Virus record (IMG/VR): IMGVR_UViG_3300036670_000156 | Coordinates: 1-37,020 of that record | DNA from: a virus | DNA: 37,020 nucleotides | Reading direction: 5' to 3' (one strand) | In this document: one piece after another, positions 14,969-22,075 of the stretch | How the letters are laid out: every line of letters begins with the position of its first letter | Position numbering within the stretch: position 1 is the first letter of the stretch | The notes under the pieces: model-generated | Databases searched by the model: none | The model's input: the letters and a program-made list of their open reading frames with translations, nothing else | Told to the model about the DNA's origin: nothing | Position numbers and translations under genes: made by a program

Positions 14969-15250
14969 TTAAGGGATGGGCGCGACGTCGCCGTCGACAT
15001 TGACTTCGAGCCAGACGTCACCACCATCCAGGCAGATATGGATAACCGAATTACATCCGCCGATATCGAAGGCATCGACCATATCCGCCGGATAAAGTAC
15101 GCCATAGTAGCGCAGGACCTCTTCGAGGGCGATATCCGCCTCGTCGGACAATACCGACCCGCGATCGGCTGCGATGCCGATCCAGCCTTGTACTGCCATG
15201 CCCACGACCATCGGATTCGTCGCGTGTCGGGTCTGGGTGAATTGTGTCAT
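14969..15250 (-). CDS. Small hypothetical protein (93 aa)
   Basis: Starts at ATG 15250 after AGGATC. An earlier in-frame start at 15286 lacks a ribosome site. The product is acidic, with the segment SVLSDEADIALEEVLRYYGVLYPADMVDAFDIGG followed by a short beta-rich end. No family is recognised. It is the second gene after the main leftward promoter, separated from the first by 66 bp, and ends 10 bp before the small membrane protein gene. Confidence 0.65.
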   Translation of the reverse strand: MTQFTQTRHATNPMVVGMAVQGWIGIAADRGSVLSDEADIALEEVLRYYGVLYPADMVDAFDIGGCNSVIHICLDGGDVWLEVNVDGDVAPIP

Positions 15251-15316
15251 GACTATGATCCTATATCGGGAGAATCCCCGCGACAACCGGCTGTCACCCG
15301 GCTGGCACTGGACGCC

Positions 15317-16003
15317 TCAGGCGGTGGGCTGTGCGGCGAGACCACTGAGTACCTCTGGCGTCATTCCGATCAATGCGCCTGGTGTTACGAAGCCATTCCG
15401 GATGGCGTGGCGCAGGCGATTACGCAGATTCATGCTCTGCTGGCCTGGATTCAGCGTCAGATATGGATTACCGGGCAGCCCCAGCAGGATTACGCAAACC
15501 CGGATAACGTCGGGGCGAGCCATCGCGCTGAATGCCTGACCGATCAGGTCGCCGTTATGCGGGTTGCCATTCGCGCCCTTCACGTAGGCTTTGCGGGCGG
15601 CGACCAGCGCGAGCATCGGACCAACGTACTTGCACTTCTTCTCGGTCGTGTCCAGGTGATCGGCCACATACAGCTCGATCGCGGCGGCATCCAGACCCAG
15701 GCTGGCGGCATCGGCGCGGATCGCGGCCTCGTACACGGCGGTCGTGTCGGGCTTCGCCGTTTCACGTGGAACGTCTGGCGTCTGAGTCAAGACTGGTTCG
15801 GGCTCTCGGTGCTCGTGATCATAGGTCGCGGCATCTGCGCGGATCGCCGCCTCGAACGCTGCCGCGTCAGCATCCTTGTCTGTCTTCGCGTCGCGAAGGG
15901 CCTTGCGGCTAGCCGCCTTCCGGGCCTTATCGGCTGCCGCATTCGCGGCGACGGTGGCTGCGTCTTTATTCAGGGCTTTCACTGGCTTACGTGCTGCTGT
16001 CAT
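15317..16003 (-). CDS. First gene of the leftward unit; paralogue of the 12643-13629 protein
   Basis: This 228-residue protein has an Ala/Lys/Asp-rich helical N-terminus in which a short motif is duplicated (FEAAIRADAA and YEAAIRADAA). The C-terminal domain is about 100 residues (KAYVKGANGNPHNGDL, LGLPGNPYLTLNPGQQSMNLRNRLRHAIR). That domain is clearly related to the one in the 12643-13629 protein. The gene is read from promoter copy 3 and starts at ATG 16003 after AGGAGTCC. A parS-like site lies within its coding sequence. Being first expressed suggests an early regulatory or DNA-organising role, which is inference. Confidence 0.75.
   Translation of the reverse strand: MTAARKPVKALNKDAATVAANAAADKARKAASRKALRDAKTDKDADAAAFEAAIRADAATYDHEHREPEPVLTQTPDVPRETAKPDTTAVYEAAIRADAASLGLDAAAIELYVADHLDTTEKKCKYVGPMLALVAARKAYVKGANGNPHNGDLIGQAFSAMARPDVIRVCVILLGLPGNPYLTLNPGQQSMNLRNRLRHAIRNGFVTPGALIGMTPEVLSGLAAQPTA
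15759..15772. promoter_or_regulatory. parS-like site 2 (GTTTCACGTGGAAC)
   Basis: Identical 14-bp copy inside the first leftward gene, where the minus strand encodes V-P-R-E-T. See the findings for the set of three. Confidence 0.6.
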
Positions 16004-16044
16004 GATGGACTCCTATATGGGCTATTGACTGACTGGGAAATCCC

Positions 16045-16073
16045 ATTATACCACAGGCTTGGGGACCGCGCAA
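16045..16073 (-). promoter_or_regulatory. Leftward sigma-70-type promoter, cassette copy 3 (main early promoter)
   Basis: Minus-strand TTGCGC (16073-16068), 17-bp spacer, perfect TATAAT (16050-16045). It heads the whole leftward unit. The leader runs about 35 bases to ATG 16003 and resembles the other copies. Four copies of the 15-bp motif lie upstream. Confidence 0.92.
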
Positions 16074-16250
16074 TACCGCTCGTCGGATCGTGGGGCTGGA
16101 GAGATACCGCTCGTCGGATGGCGAGATACCGCTCGTCGGATCGTGGGCGGCGGCGGCTGGCGCAAGTACCCTCTGATCCCCCTCTGGTCCGAGATACCCC
16201 CCCTCTGGTCTGGGCTGGCGCTCGGATGCCTCGGATACCGCTCGTCGGAT
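16074..16250. repeat. Cluster of four TACCGCTCGTCGGAT motifs
   Basis: Exact copies at 16074-16088, 16105-16119, 16127-16141 and 16236-16250, bringing the genome total seen to six. The first abuts the -35 of promoter copy 3. The irregular spacing (31, 22 and 109 bp) suggests protein binding sites rather than a mechanical tandem duplication. Confidence 0.9.
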
Positions 16251-16261
16251 CATGGGCCGAT

Positions 16262-16278
16262 CTGGCACGGTTCTTGCC
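16262..16278 (+). promoter_or_regulatory. Sigma-54-type promoter element 1
   Basis: CTGGCACGGTTCTTGCC matches the -24/-12 consensus YTGGCACGrNNNTTGCW except for the last base, with the required ten bases between GG and GC. A palindrome (16286-16299) sits where transcription would begin. Confidence 0.55.
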
Positions 16279-16285
16279 TTCCGGA

Positions 16286-16299
16286 AGTGAGCGTTCACT
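16286..16299. promoter_or_regulatory. Palindrome AGTGAGCGTTCACT, operator-like, copy 1
   Basis: A 14-bp dyad with one imperfect pair, nearly identical to the perfect palindrome at 16695-16708. It lies just downstream of sigma-54-type element 1, a position where a bound protein would block or control initiation. Confidence 0.6.
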
Positions 16300-16365
16300 A
16301 ACCTCTAATGCTAGCATCCCCCCTCTGGTACCCCTCTATATGCCGCCGGGCCCTCTCCGCCCCGG

Positions 16366-16507
16366 CCCTCCTACCCCTCTATCCCCTCTATCTCTCTAGG
16401 TATGTGGAGTCTGTAGAGGTCTGGAGGTATCTCAGGGACGTCCAGCCCCCTCGTCGTCGCCGCCGCCACCGCGCCGTAGGCCTCGGAGAGATAGAGGGGT
16501 AGGAGGG
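16366..16507. repeat. 17-bp perfect inverted repeat with 108-bp spacer
   Basis: CCCTCCTACCCCTCTAT (16366-16382) is exactly complementary to 16491-16507. The arms are embedded in polypyrimidine and polypurine runs. It could fold as a long hairpin in RNA or single-stranded DNA. Role unknown. Confidence 0.8.
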
Positions 16508-16571
16508 GATAGAGGGTATGTATGCCCGTACAGTGGTCTGGCTGGCGTCTGGCTGAAATGCGCCGCCTTAT

Positions 16572-16588
16572 CTGGCACGATTCTTGCT
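16572..16588 (+). promoter_or_regulatory. Sigma-54-type promoter element 2
   Basis: CTGGCACGATTCTTGCT matches the sigma-54 consensus YTGGCACGrNNNTTGCW at every position. It differs from element 1 by two bases and points toward the late genes, which begin about 410 bp downstream. Confidence 0.6.
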
Positions 16589-16621
16589 AGTATCCGTTCG
16601 ACTTGGAGGCGTTCGACTCTG

Positions 16622-16635
16622 GTTTCACGTGGAAC
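16622..16635. promoter_or_regulatory. parS-like site 3 (GTTTCACGTGGAAC)
   Basis: Third identical copy, this time in the non-coding control region between two GTTCGACTTGG(A/G)GGC repeats (about 16596-16610 and 16645-16659). Being non-coding, it cannot be explained by protein conservation. Confidence 0.62.
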
Positions 16636-16694
16636 ACATCCGGCGTTCGACTTGGGGGCGGCGAATCGGTAGTTCGCGCCTATCGGGCGGGCGA

Positions 16695-16708
16695 AGTGAG
16701 CGCTCACT
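16695..16708. promoter_or_regulatory. Palindrome AGTGAGCGCTCACT, operator-like, copy 2
   Basis: Perfect 14-bp palindrome and second copy of the 16286-16299 element, about 110 bp beyond sigma-54-type element 2. Likely a dimer-binding site for a regulator that I cannot identify. Confidence 0.65.
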
Positions 16709-16965
16709 GGGGACCGATAGCCCGAGCCTATGAGGAGAAGCGCAGCGATAGCTGGGGACTACCCCGACGTAGGGCACCCCTCGAAGAGGCCTCAGCCTCG
16801 TACTTGTACAGGGGGTTCGTTGTACACTAGAAAATATTCGAGAACCTATATTATATATACCCTATCCACGCACCAGTGGCCTCGCCCTTTTGTCCTCGGG
16901 AGGAGTGCCCATTTTCCCGAACAAAAAATAACTCCGGAGAACCATATTTATATGACCCACACCCG

Positions 16966-16994
16966 TTGACTCCGGTACCTGCTCGTGGTATAAT
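16966..16994 (+). promoter_or_regulatory. Strong rightward promoter for the terminase/late unit
   Basis: TTGACT (16966-16971), a 17-bp spacer and perfect TATAAT (16989-16994). Transcription should begin about 17001, which is the terminase small subunit ATG, so the message appears leaderless. Confidence 0.9.
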
Positions 16995-17000
16995 CGTCGC

Positions 17001-17471
17001 ATGGATCTACGCCCCCTCAACCCGACGGTTATAACGGATGCCCTGGTATTAGTGGATGACGTCCAGCCGCTGCCGCCGCTTTCGGTCGACGAGGACTCCT
17101 TCGCCCTGGCCGTGATCGAATGTAGTGGTAACGTCGCCGCCGCGCACCGGATGGTATATGGTGATTCATACACTTCGCCGGGGGCGAGGGGACGCATGCT
17201 CCTGCAGAAACCCCAGATCGCGGCGCGGATCGAGGAGTTAACGGGCGCGATCAAGGAGACGACGTTCATATCGATCGGTACGCATTTGCAGGAACTCGCG
17301 GTGATCCGGGATCTCGCGAAGGCGCAGGGGCAGATTAAAGTGGCGCTCACCGCCGAACGGGCACGGGGCGAAGTGGTGGGGCTTTATAACCGGTTTGAAC
17401 ACGGCGATAAGACGGCAGGCCCGGTGCTGGTGCAGATCAATCTCGTGAGCAAGTATGACGCTGATATATGA
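17001..17471 (+). CDS. terS: Terminase small subunit
   Basis: This 156-residue protein directly precedes the large terminase and overlaps it by 4 bp (ATGA). Residues 33-80 contain a helix-turn-helix-like region (ALAVIECSGNVAAAHRMVYGD, then a stretch ending LLQKPQIAARIEEL), as in DNA-recognising terminase small subunits. The protein should bind the packaging start site, which in headful phages often lies in or near this gene. The start codon coincides with the predicted transcription start and has no ribosome site, so leaderless translation is likely unless a GTG inside the frame is used. Confidence 0.8.
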   Translation: MDLRPLNPTVITDALVLVDDVQPLPPLSVDEDSFALAVIECSGNVAAAHRMVYGDSYTSPGARGRMLLQKPQIAARIEELTGAIKETTFISIGTHLQELAVIRDLAKAQGQIKVALTAERARGEVVGLYNRFEHGDKTAGPVLVQINLVSKYDADI

Positions 17472-18811
17472 GTGAATTTCAACTGACTGAGCGGCAGGAA
17501 GCGGCGATGGCGGTGCTGTCGGGACCGGCCACACACGGAATGCTCTACGGCGGGTCGCGTTCGGGCAAGACATTCCTACTGACTCGTAACGTCGTGCTTC
17601 GCGCTATGAAGGCCCGGCGTTCGCGCCACGCGATTTTGCGTTTCCGCTTCAACCACATCAAAGCGTCGATCATCCTGGATACGTTCCCGAAGGTCATGGA
17701 AATCTGCTTTCCGGGTGTCGAATACGTGCTATCCAAGACGGACTGGTTCGCAGCACTCCCGAACGGTTCCGAAATCTGGTTCGGCGGGTTGGATGACAAG
17801 GACCGGACCGAGAAGATTCTGGGGCAAGAGTACGCGACCATCTACTTCAACGAGTGTTCGCAGATCCCACATAGTTCACGGGCGATCGCCATTACCCGAC
17901 TCGCGCAATTGGCTGAGACCACGCCAGGCAATTTCCTCGTGCCTCGTGCGTTCTACGACATGAACCCGACCGACAAGATCCATTGGGCGTACAAGTCGTT
18001 CGTGCAGAAAGTCGATCCGGAGACGAAGAATCCGATCCACGACCCTGAGAATTATGTGTCTTTCCGGATCAATCCCGAAGACAATATGCAGAACCTGAGT
18101 GCGAACTACCTGGATACGCTGAAATCCCTGAGTCCACGGTTGCAGAAGCGTTTCCTACGCGGTGAATTCAGCGATGGTACGCCCAACGCGTTGTTCAAGG
18201 ACGAGACGATCGAGACTTGGCGGGTGGTGAACGGCGATATCCCGGATCTGGTTCGCGTTCTCGTGGCAGTCGACCCTTCGGGTTCAGGGGATGATGCCGG
18301 GTCTGATGCCGATGCTATCGGGATTGTGGTTACCGGGCTGGGTACAGACGGGAACGCATACGTACTCGAAGACCTGACGGTGAAGGCGGGGCCAGCGACG
18401 TGGGGAAGGGTAGCGGTCGATGCCTATATCCGCCACGAGGCCGATGCGGTGGTAGGCGAGGCGAACTATGGTGGTGCGATGGTCCAACACGTGATCCGTA
18501 CCGCTGCTGCTGCCCGGAACGCCCGTGTCAATTACCGGAAAGTTACCGCGACCCGTGGTAAAGTGGTCCGCGCCGAACCGATATCCGCATTGTACGAGCA
18601 GGGTAAGGTACGGCACGTTGGCTACTTCGTCGATATGGAAGACGAGCTATCCGGATTCACCACGAATGGATTCGTCGGCGAGAGTTCGCCCAACCGCGCT
18701 GATGCCCTGATTTGGGGTATCAGCGAACTGTTCCCTGCCCTCGTGTCGCCCAATAAGCCGGGCGCTCACGATTCAGTAATCATCATGCCATCCGAACACC
18801 GCTGGCGCTAA
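17468..18811 (+). CDS. terL: Terminase large subunit
   Basis: This 447-residue packaging motor has ATPase Walker A GGSRSGKT (residues 28-35) and Walker B/catalytic glutamate ATIYFNE (E129). The C-terminal RNase H-like nuclease has likely metal ligands D269 (VAVDPSG), E331 (GEANYGG) and D412 (NRADALIWG). All core motifs are present and the length is normal for the family. With the portal it drives DNA into the prohead and cuts concatemers. The P22-like neighbourhood suggests headful packaging, consistent with the circular contig. It would have to act on Z-containing DNA if the Z cassette is functional. Confidence 0.95.
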   Translation: MSEFQLTERQEAAMAVLSGPATHGMLYGGSRSGKTFLLTRNVVLRAMKARRSRHAILRFRFNHIKASIILDTFPKVMEICFPGVEYVLSKTDWFAALPNGSEIWFGGLDDKDRTEKILGQEYATIYFNECSQIPHSSRAIAITRLAQLAETTPGNFLVPRAFYDMNPTDKIHWAYKSFVQKVDPETKNPIHDPENYVSFRINPEDNMQNLSANYLDTLKSLSPRLQKRFLRGEFSDGTPNALFKDETIETWRVVNGDIPDLVRVLVAVDPSGSGDDAGSDADAIGIVVTGLGTDGNAYVLEDLTVKAGPATWGRVAVDAYIRHEADAVVGEANYGGAMVQHVIRTAAAARNARVNYRKVTATRGKVVRAEPISALYEQGKVRHVGYFVDMEDELSGFTTNGFVGESSPNRADALIWGISELFPALVSPNKPGAHDSVIIMPSEHRWR

Positions 18812-18821
18812 AGGAATCATA

Positions 18822-20876
18822 ATGGCAAGAACATCTCGCGATCAACGTTTGGCGGATGTGCACCAGGAGGCGCTGATCGAATTCGACCAGATCCAGTCCG
18901 CGATGCGCGACGAGCGACTACAATGTCTGCAGGATCGCCGGTTCTACTCCATCGCCGGAGCACAATGGGAAGGCCCGCTGGGCGAGCAGTTCGAGAACAA
19001 GCCCAAGTTCGAAGTGAACAAGATCGCGCTCTCTGTTCAGCGCATCTTCACTGAATACCGCAATAACCGCATAACCGTCGACTTCGTGAGCAAGACCGGC
19101 GAGAAGGGCGATCGCCTTTCGGAAGTCTGCGATGGCTTGTATCGCGCCGACGAGCAGGATAGTGTCGCGAACGAGGCGTACGATAACGCATTCGAGGAGG
19201 CGGTCGGCGGCGGATTCGGCGCGTGGCGGCTCAGGACCAGCTACGAGGACGAGGAAGATCCGGAGGATGACCGTCAACGTATCCGGATCGAGCCTATTTT
19301 CGATGCCGATTCGTCCGTGTTCTTCGATCTGGAGGCCAAGCGGCAGGACAAAGCGGATGCCAAGCGGTGTTTCGTCATCTACAGTATGACGCCCGATTCG
19401 TACCGCGAAACGTTCAACGATGATCCGGCCACGTGGCCGAAAGAGGTACACCAGCACGAATTCGATTGGGCAGCGCCCGATGTCGTCTACGTGGCCGAAT
19501 ACTATCGGGTCGAGGAAGTCGCCGAAACGATCCGCATTTTCCAGGCGATCGACGGATCTGAGGAACGTTACAGCGCGGATGAGATCGACGAGGCCATGGA
19601 ACTGCAGTTAAGCGCGGTCGGCACTGTCGAAGTCCGCCAGAAGCGGATTAAGCGCCGCCGCGTTCGGATGTACGTGCTCTCGGGTTCCAAGATCTTGGAG
19701 GACAACGGATTCATCGCGGGCAAGAATATCCCGATCATCCCGGTCTACGGCAAGCGCTGGTTCATCGACAACATCGAACGTTGTATGGGTCACGTCCGTA
19801 TGGCGAAAGACGCGCAACGGCTGGCTAATATGCAGCGCTCCAAGCTCGCGGAAATCTCGGCGTTATCCAGTGTCGAGAAGCCAATCATGACGCCGGAGCA
19901 AGTCGCGGGCCATCAGGATATGTGGTCGAATGACAATCTCCGGAACTACCCGTACCTGCTCCTGAACCCCATCACGGGCGCTGACGGGTCTATGTCCCCC
20001 GCCCCTCCTCTCGGCTACACGAGGGCACCGTCCGTGCCTCCGTCGATGGCAGCGCTGCTGCAGATATCCGAGCAGGACATCCGCGACGTGCTGGGGAACC
20101 AGGAGCAGGGCGACAAGATCGTCAGCAACATTTCGGGTCGGGTCGTTGAGATGGTGCAGCAGCGCCTCGACATGCAGACGTTCTTGTATGTATCTAATAT
20201 GTCGAAGGCGATCCGTCGGTGTGGTGAAATCTGGCTGAGTATGGCCAAAGAAGTGTACGTCGAACCCAAGCGCAAGATGAAGGCGATCAGCCCCCTGAAC
20301 CTGATGAGTTCGGTGGAACTATCGCGCCCGACCATCGACGAGAACACCGGAGCACTGAAAGTCGAAAACGACCTTTCGGACGCGCATTTGGATGTCACGG
20401 TCGATGTCGGCCCATCATTCTCCAGTCAGCGGGCCGGAATCGTACGGGCACTTACCGGTATGATGGCGATCACCCAAGACCCGGAAGCTCAGCAGGTTCT
20501 GCAGTCGGTGGCGATCATGAATATGGAAGGCGAAGGTCTTGCCGATGTTCGCAAGTTCTTCCGCAAGAAGATGGTCCAAGCTGGGGTTATCGAGCCTACC
20601 GACGAGGAAGCAGCAGCAATGCAAGCCGCGATGGAGAACCAGCAACCGGATCCGAATGCGGTGTTCTTGCAGGCCGCAGCGGAAGAAGCTACCGCGAAGG
20701 CAGCTGGCGCACGGGCTGGCGTACTCAAGACGGTCGCCGATGCCGAACTGGCACGGGCGAAGACGGTCGAGACCTTGGCCAGCGTCGATCAAGAGGCACA
20801 GAGGATCGCCCTTGAATCCGCGCAAGCGATCAGCGGGATGTTGCAAGACGCCGCCGAACCCGTCACCGGGATGTAA
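18822..20876 (+). CDS. Portal protein, P22 type
   Basis: This 684-residue protein is close in length to P22 gp1 (725). The N-terminal region (QWEGPLGEQFENKPKFEVNKIALSV pattern) is typical of P22-like portals. It forms the dodecameric ring through which DNA enters and leaves. The C-terminal 100 residues are Ala/Gln/Glu-rich and helical (AAAMQAAMENQQ, AEEATAKAAGARAG), as in the barrel of P22 portal. AAAGGAATCATA precedes ATG 18822. It lies 10 bp after the terminase, in the usual order. Confidence 0.93.
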   Translation: MARTSRDQRLADVHQEALIEFDQIQSAMRDERLQCLQDRRFYSIAGAQWEGPLGEQFENKPKFEVNKIALSVQRIFTEYRNNRITVDFVSKTGEKGDRLSEVCDGLYRADEQDSVANEAYDNAFEEAVGGGFGAWRLRTSYEDEEDPEDDRQRIRIEPIFDADSSVFFDLEAKRQDKADAKRCFVIYSMTPDSYRETFNDDPATWPKEVHQHEFDWAAPDVVYVAEYYRVEEVAETIRIFQAIDGSEERYSADEIDEAMELQLSAVGTVEVRQKRIKRRRVRMYVLSGSKILEDNGFIAGKNIPIIPVYGKRWFIDNIERCMGHVRMAKDAQRLANMQRSKLAEISALSSVEKPIMTPEQVAGHQDMWSNDNLRNYPYLLLNPITGADGSMSPAPPLGYTRAPSVPPSMAALLQISEQDIRDVLGNQEQGDKIVSNISGRVVEMVQQRLDMQTFLYVSNMSKAIRRCGEIWLSMAKEVYVEPKRKMKAISPLNLMSSVELSRPTIDENTGALKVENDLSDAHLDVTVDVGPSFSSQRAGIVRALTGMMAITQDPEAQQVLQSVAIMNMEGEGLADVRKFFRKKMVQAGVIEPTDEEAAAMQAAMENQQPDPNAVFLQAAAEEATAKAAGARAGVLKTVADAELARAKTVETLASVDQEAQRIALESAQAISGMLQDAAEPVTGM

Positions 20877-20930
20877 TCTCACCGGCAACCGCTCAGCCGT
20901 TTAAATTGGGCGAGTCAGGTAGATATAAAA

Positions 20931-21809
20931 ATGTTCCAGAAAACCCCCATCAAAGACACAGAAGAAGAGTTCGAGACAGGCGAAACCGAGATCGAGGAGG
21001 AAGTCGTCGAATTGGAAGAGACCGATGAGTCTGAGTCCGTTGACGGGACACCGCCAGAGGCGGAAGACGAAGAAGTAGAAGTCACGATCCCAGGCGAAGA
21101 CCCGCGCCCGGAGGATGTGGAGGACGAACGAAGCCCCGCACCGATGTGGGTCCGCGATCTGCGCAAGTCCAGCCGTGAAAAGGACAAGAAGATCCGCGAG
21201 TTGGAGGGTAGGATCGCCGCCGCCGGACCGACGACCCCGAAGGTAATCGCCCTCGGTAAGAAGCCAACGCTGGAGGACCATGACTACGACACCGACATCT
21301 ACGAGACCGCGCTCGGTAATTGGTTCGACCAGAAACGAGCCCACGAAGCCCGCGAAGGTGAAGCCAATGCTCAGCAGGCGGAAGCCCAGCGGGGCTGGCA
21401 GGCCAAGCTCGATGGATACGGCAAGCTGAAGGCCGATCTGAAGGTCAAGGACTTCGAGGAGGCGGAAGCCCAGGTCCAGGAGAAGTTTAACGTCACTCAG
21501 CAGGGCATCATGTTGCAGGGACTCGACAACCCGGCCCTTGTCGTCTACGCCCTCGGCAGAAGTCCCAAGAAGGCCGCAGAACTGTCCGCCATCAAAGATC
21601 CCGTCAAGTTCGCAATCGCAATCGGTAAATTGGAGACCACCTTGAAAGTCACACCACGCAAAGCCGCCCCGCCACCCACGAGATCCATTTTCGGTAATGG
21701 TCCCGTATCGGGTGTCGCGGATTCCACGCTCACTCGTCTTCGCACCGATGCAGAGAAAACCGGTGATTATACGAAGGTGGTGGCCTACAAACGCTTGAAG
21801 AAGAAATAA
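20931..21809 (+). CDS. Scaffolding protein
   Basis: This 292-residue protein lies between portal and coat, the scaffold position in P22-like phages. Residues 7-65 are extremely acidic (runs such as TEIEEEVVELEETDESES). The centre is a charged coiled coil (KSSREKDKKIRELEGRI) and the C-terminus is basic (KVVAYKRLKKK), matching the coat-binding tail of scaffolds. It would direct coat assembly and leave the procapsid before or during packaging. Identification rests on position and composition, since scaffolds share little sequence. Confidence 0.82.
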   Translation: MFQKTPIKDTEEEFETGETEIEEEVVELEETDESESVDGTPPEAEDEEVEVTIPGEDPRPEDVEDERSPAPMWVRDLRKSSREKDKKIRELEGRIAAAGPTTPKVIALGKKPTLEDHDYDTDIYETALGNWFDQKRAHEAREGEANAQQAEAQRGWQAKLDGYGKLKADLKVKDFEEAEAQVQEKFNVTQQGIMLQGLDNPALVVYALGRSPKKAAELSAIKDPVKFAIAIGKLETTLKVTPRKAAPPPTRSIFGNGPVSGVADSTLTRLRTDAEKTGDYTKVVAYKRLKKK

Positions 21810-21810
21810 T

Positions 21811-21960
21811 ATGAAAGCGATGGGACTATACGCGAACATCAACGCGAAGAAGAAGCGCATCGCAGGTGGCTCGAAGGAGAAGATGAACCGTGTCGGTTCT
21901 AAGGCTGCGCCATCAGCCAAGGACTTCAGGCAGTCGGCGCGGACGGCCAAGAAAAGGTAA
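21811..21960 (+). CDS. Small basic protein between scaffold and coat (49 aa)
   Basis: ATG 21811 follows the scaffold stop by 1 bp and encodes 49 residues with 15 Lys or Arg (starts MKAMGLYANINAKKKRIAGG, ends RTAKKR). Similar tiny basic proteins occur at this position in related podophages. A second basic mini-protein follows the coat gene at 23465. They may bind DNA or the acidic scaffold. Role unknown. Confidence 0.72.
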   Translation: MKAMGLYANINAKKKRIAGGSKEKMNRVGSKAAPSAKDFRQSARTAKKR

Positions 21961-21963
21961 ACG

Positions 21964-22011
21964 ACCACCCGAAGCGAGATACTTGACAGCGCGCTTCGGG
22001 TGGTGTAGAAT
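21964..22011 (+). promoter_or_regulatory. Coat-gene promoter embedded in a hairpin
   Basis: TTGACA (21983-21988), 17-bp spacer, TAGAAT (22006-22011) form a good promoter. A perfect 13-bp inverted repeat, ACCACCCGAAGCG (21964-21976) with its complement at 21992-22004, encloses the -35 in its loop and most of the spacer in its right arm. In transcripts from upstream the hairpin could end or slow elongation while the promoter restarts transcription for the coat gene. Confidence 0.82.
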
Positions 22012-22075
22012 CCCTATATACGGTCCACCCACCAGACGGGTAGTGCATCGGGATTTCGAAGACTGGCTACCGCCC

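Larger units (their letters stand above)
16179..16330. repeat. CCCCCTCTGGT direct repeats (three copies)
   Basis: The 11-base element occurs near 16179, 16199 and 16319, each within longer C-runs. The strand asymmetry (pyrimidine-rich on plus) and repetition next to the 15-bp motifs could mark an iteron-like origin or an unusual DNA structure. Nothing else identifies it. Confidence 0.6.
16004..17000. other. Gene-free divergent control region (997 bp)
   Basis: No convincing gene is present on either strand; the open frames here lack ribosome sites and have repeat-driven composition. From left to right it holds leftward promoter copy 3, four copies of the 15-bp motif, three copies of a CCCCCTCTGGT element, two sigma-54-like sites, two copies of a 14-bp palindrome, a 17-bp inverted repeat with a 108-bp spacer, parS-like site 3, an AT-rich stretch near 16829-16861, a possible hairpin near 16888-16926 and the rightward promoter for the terminase genes. 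The repeat density would suit a replication origin as well as transcription control. Confidence 0.8.

Noticed and set aside
15038-16399. A 453-codon open frame on the plus strand
   Set aside because: It runs antisense across several minus-strand genes with good ribosome sites and through the promoter repeats. Its product has no recognisable domain and no ribosome site.
16308-16830. Short plus-strand frames in the control region (64 and 75 codons)
   Set aside because: No ribosome site. Composition follows the pyrimidine-rich repeats and no domain is visible.
16888-16926. Possible terminator-like hairpin TTTTGT...TCGGG / CCCGA ACAAAA before the terminase promoter
   Set aside because: The stem is interrupted by a bulge and the loop is long. 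The A/T ends could be chance in an AT-rich patch, so it is not listed as a terminator.
19424-19440. Another CACGTG site (GGCCACGTGGCC) inside the portal gene
   Set aside because: The flanks do not fit the parS consensus GTTNCACGTGNAAC. Only three sites in the window do.
20901-21968. A 355-codon minus-strand frame opposite the scaffold gene
   Set aside because: It mirrors the acidic scaffold sequence, lacks a ribosome site and a recognisable domain, and opposes the late operon.
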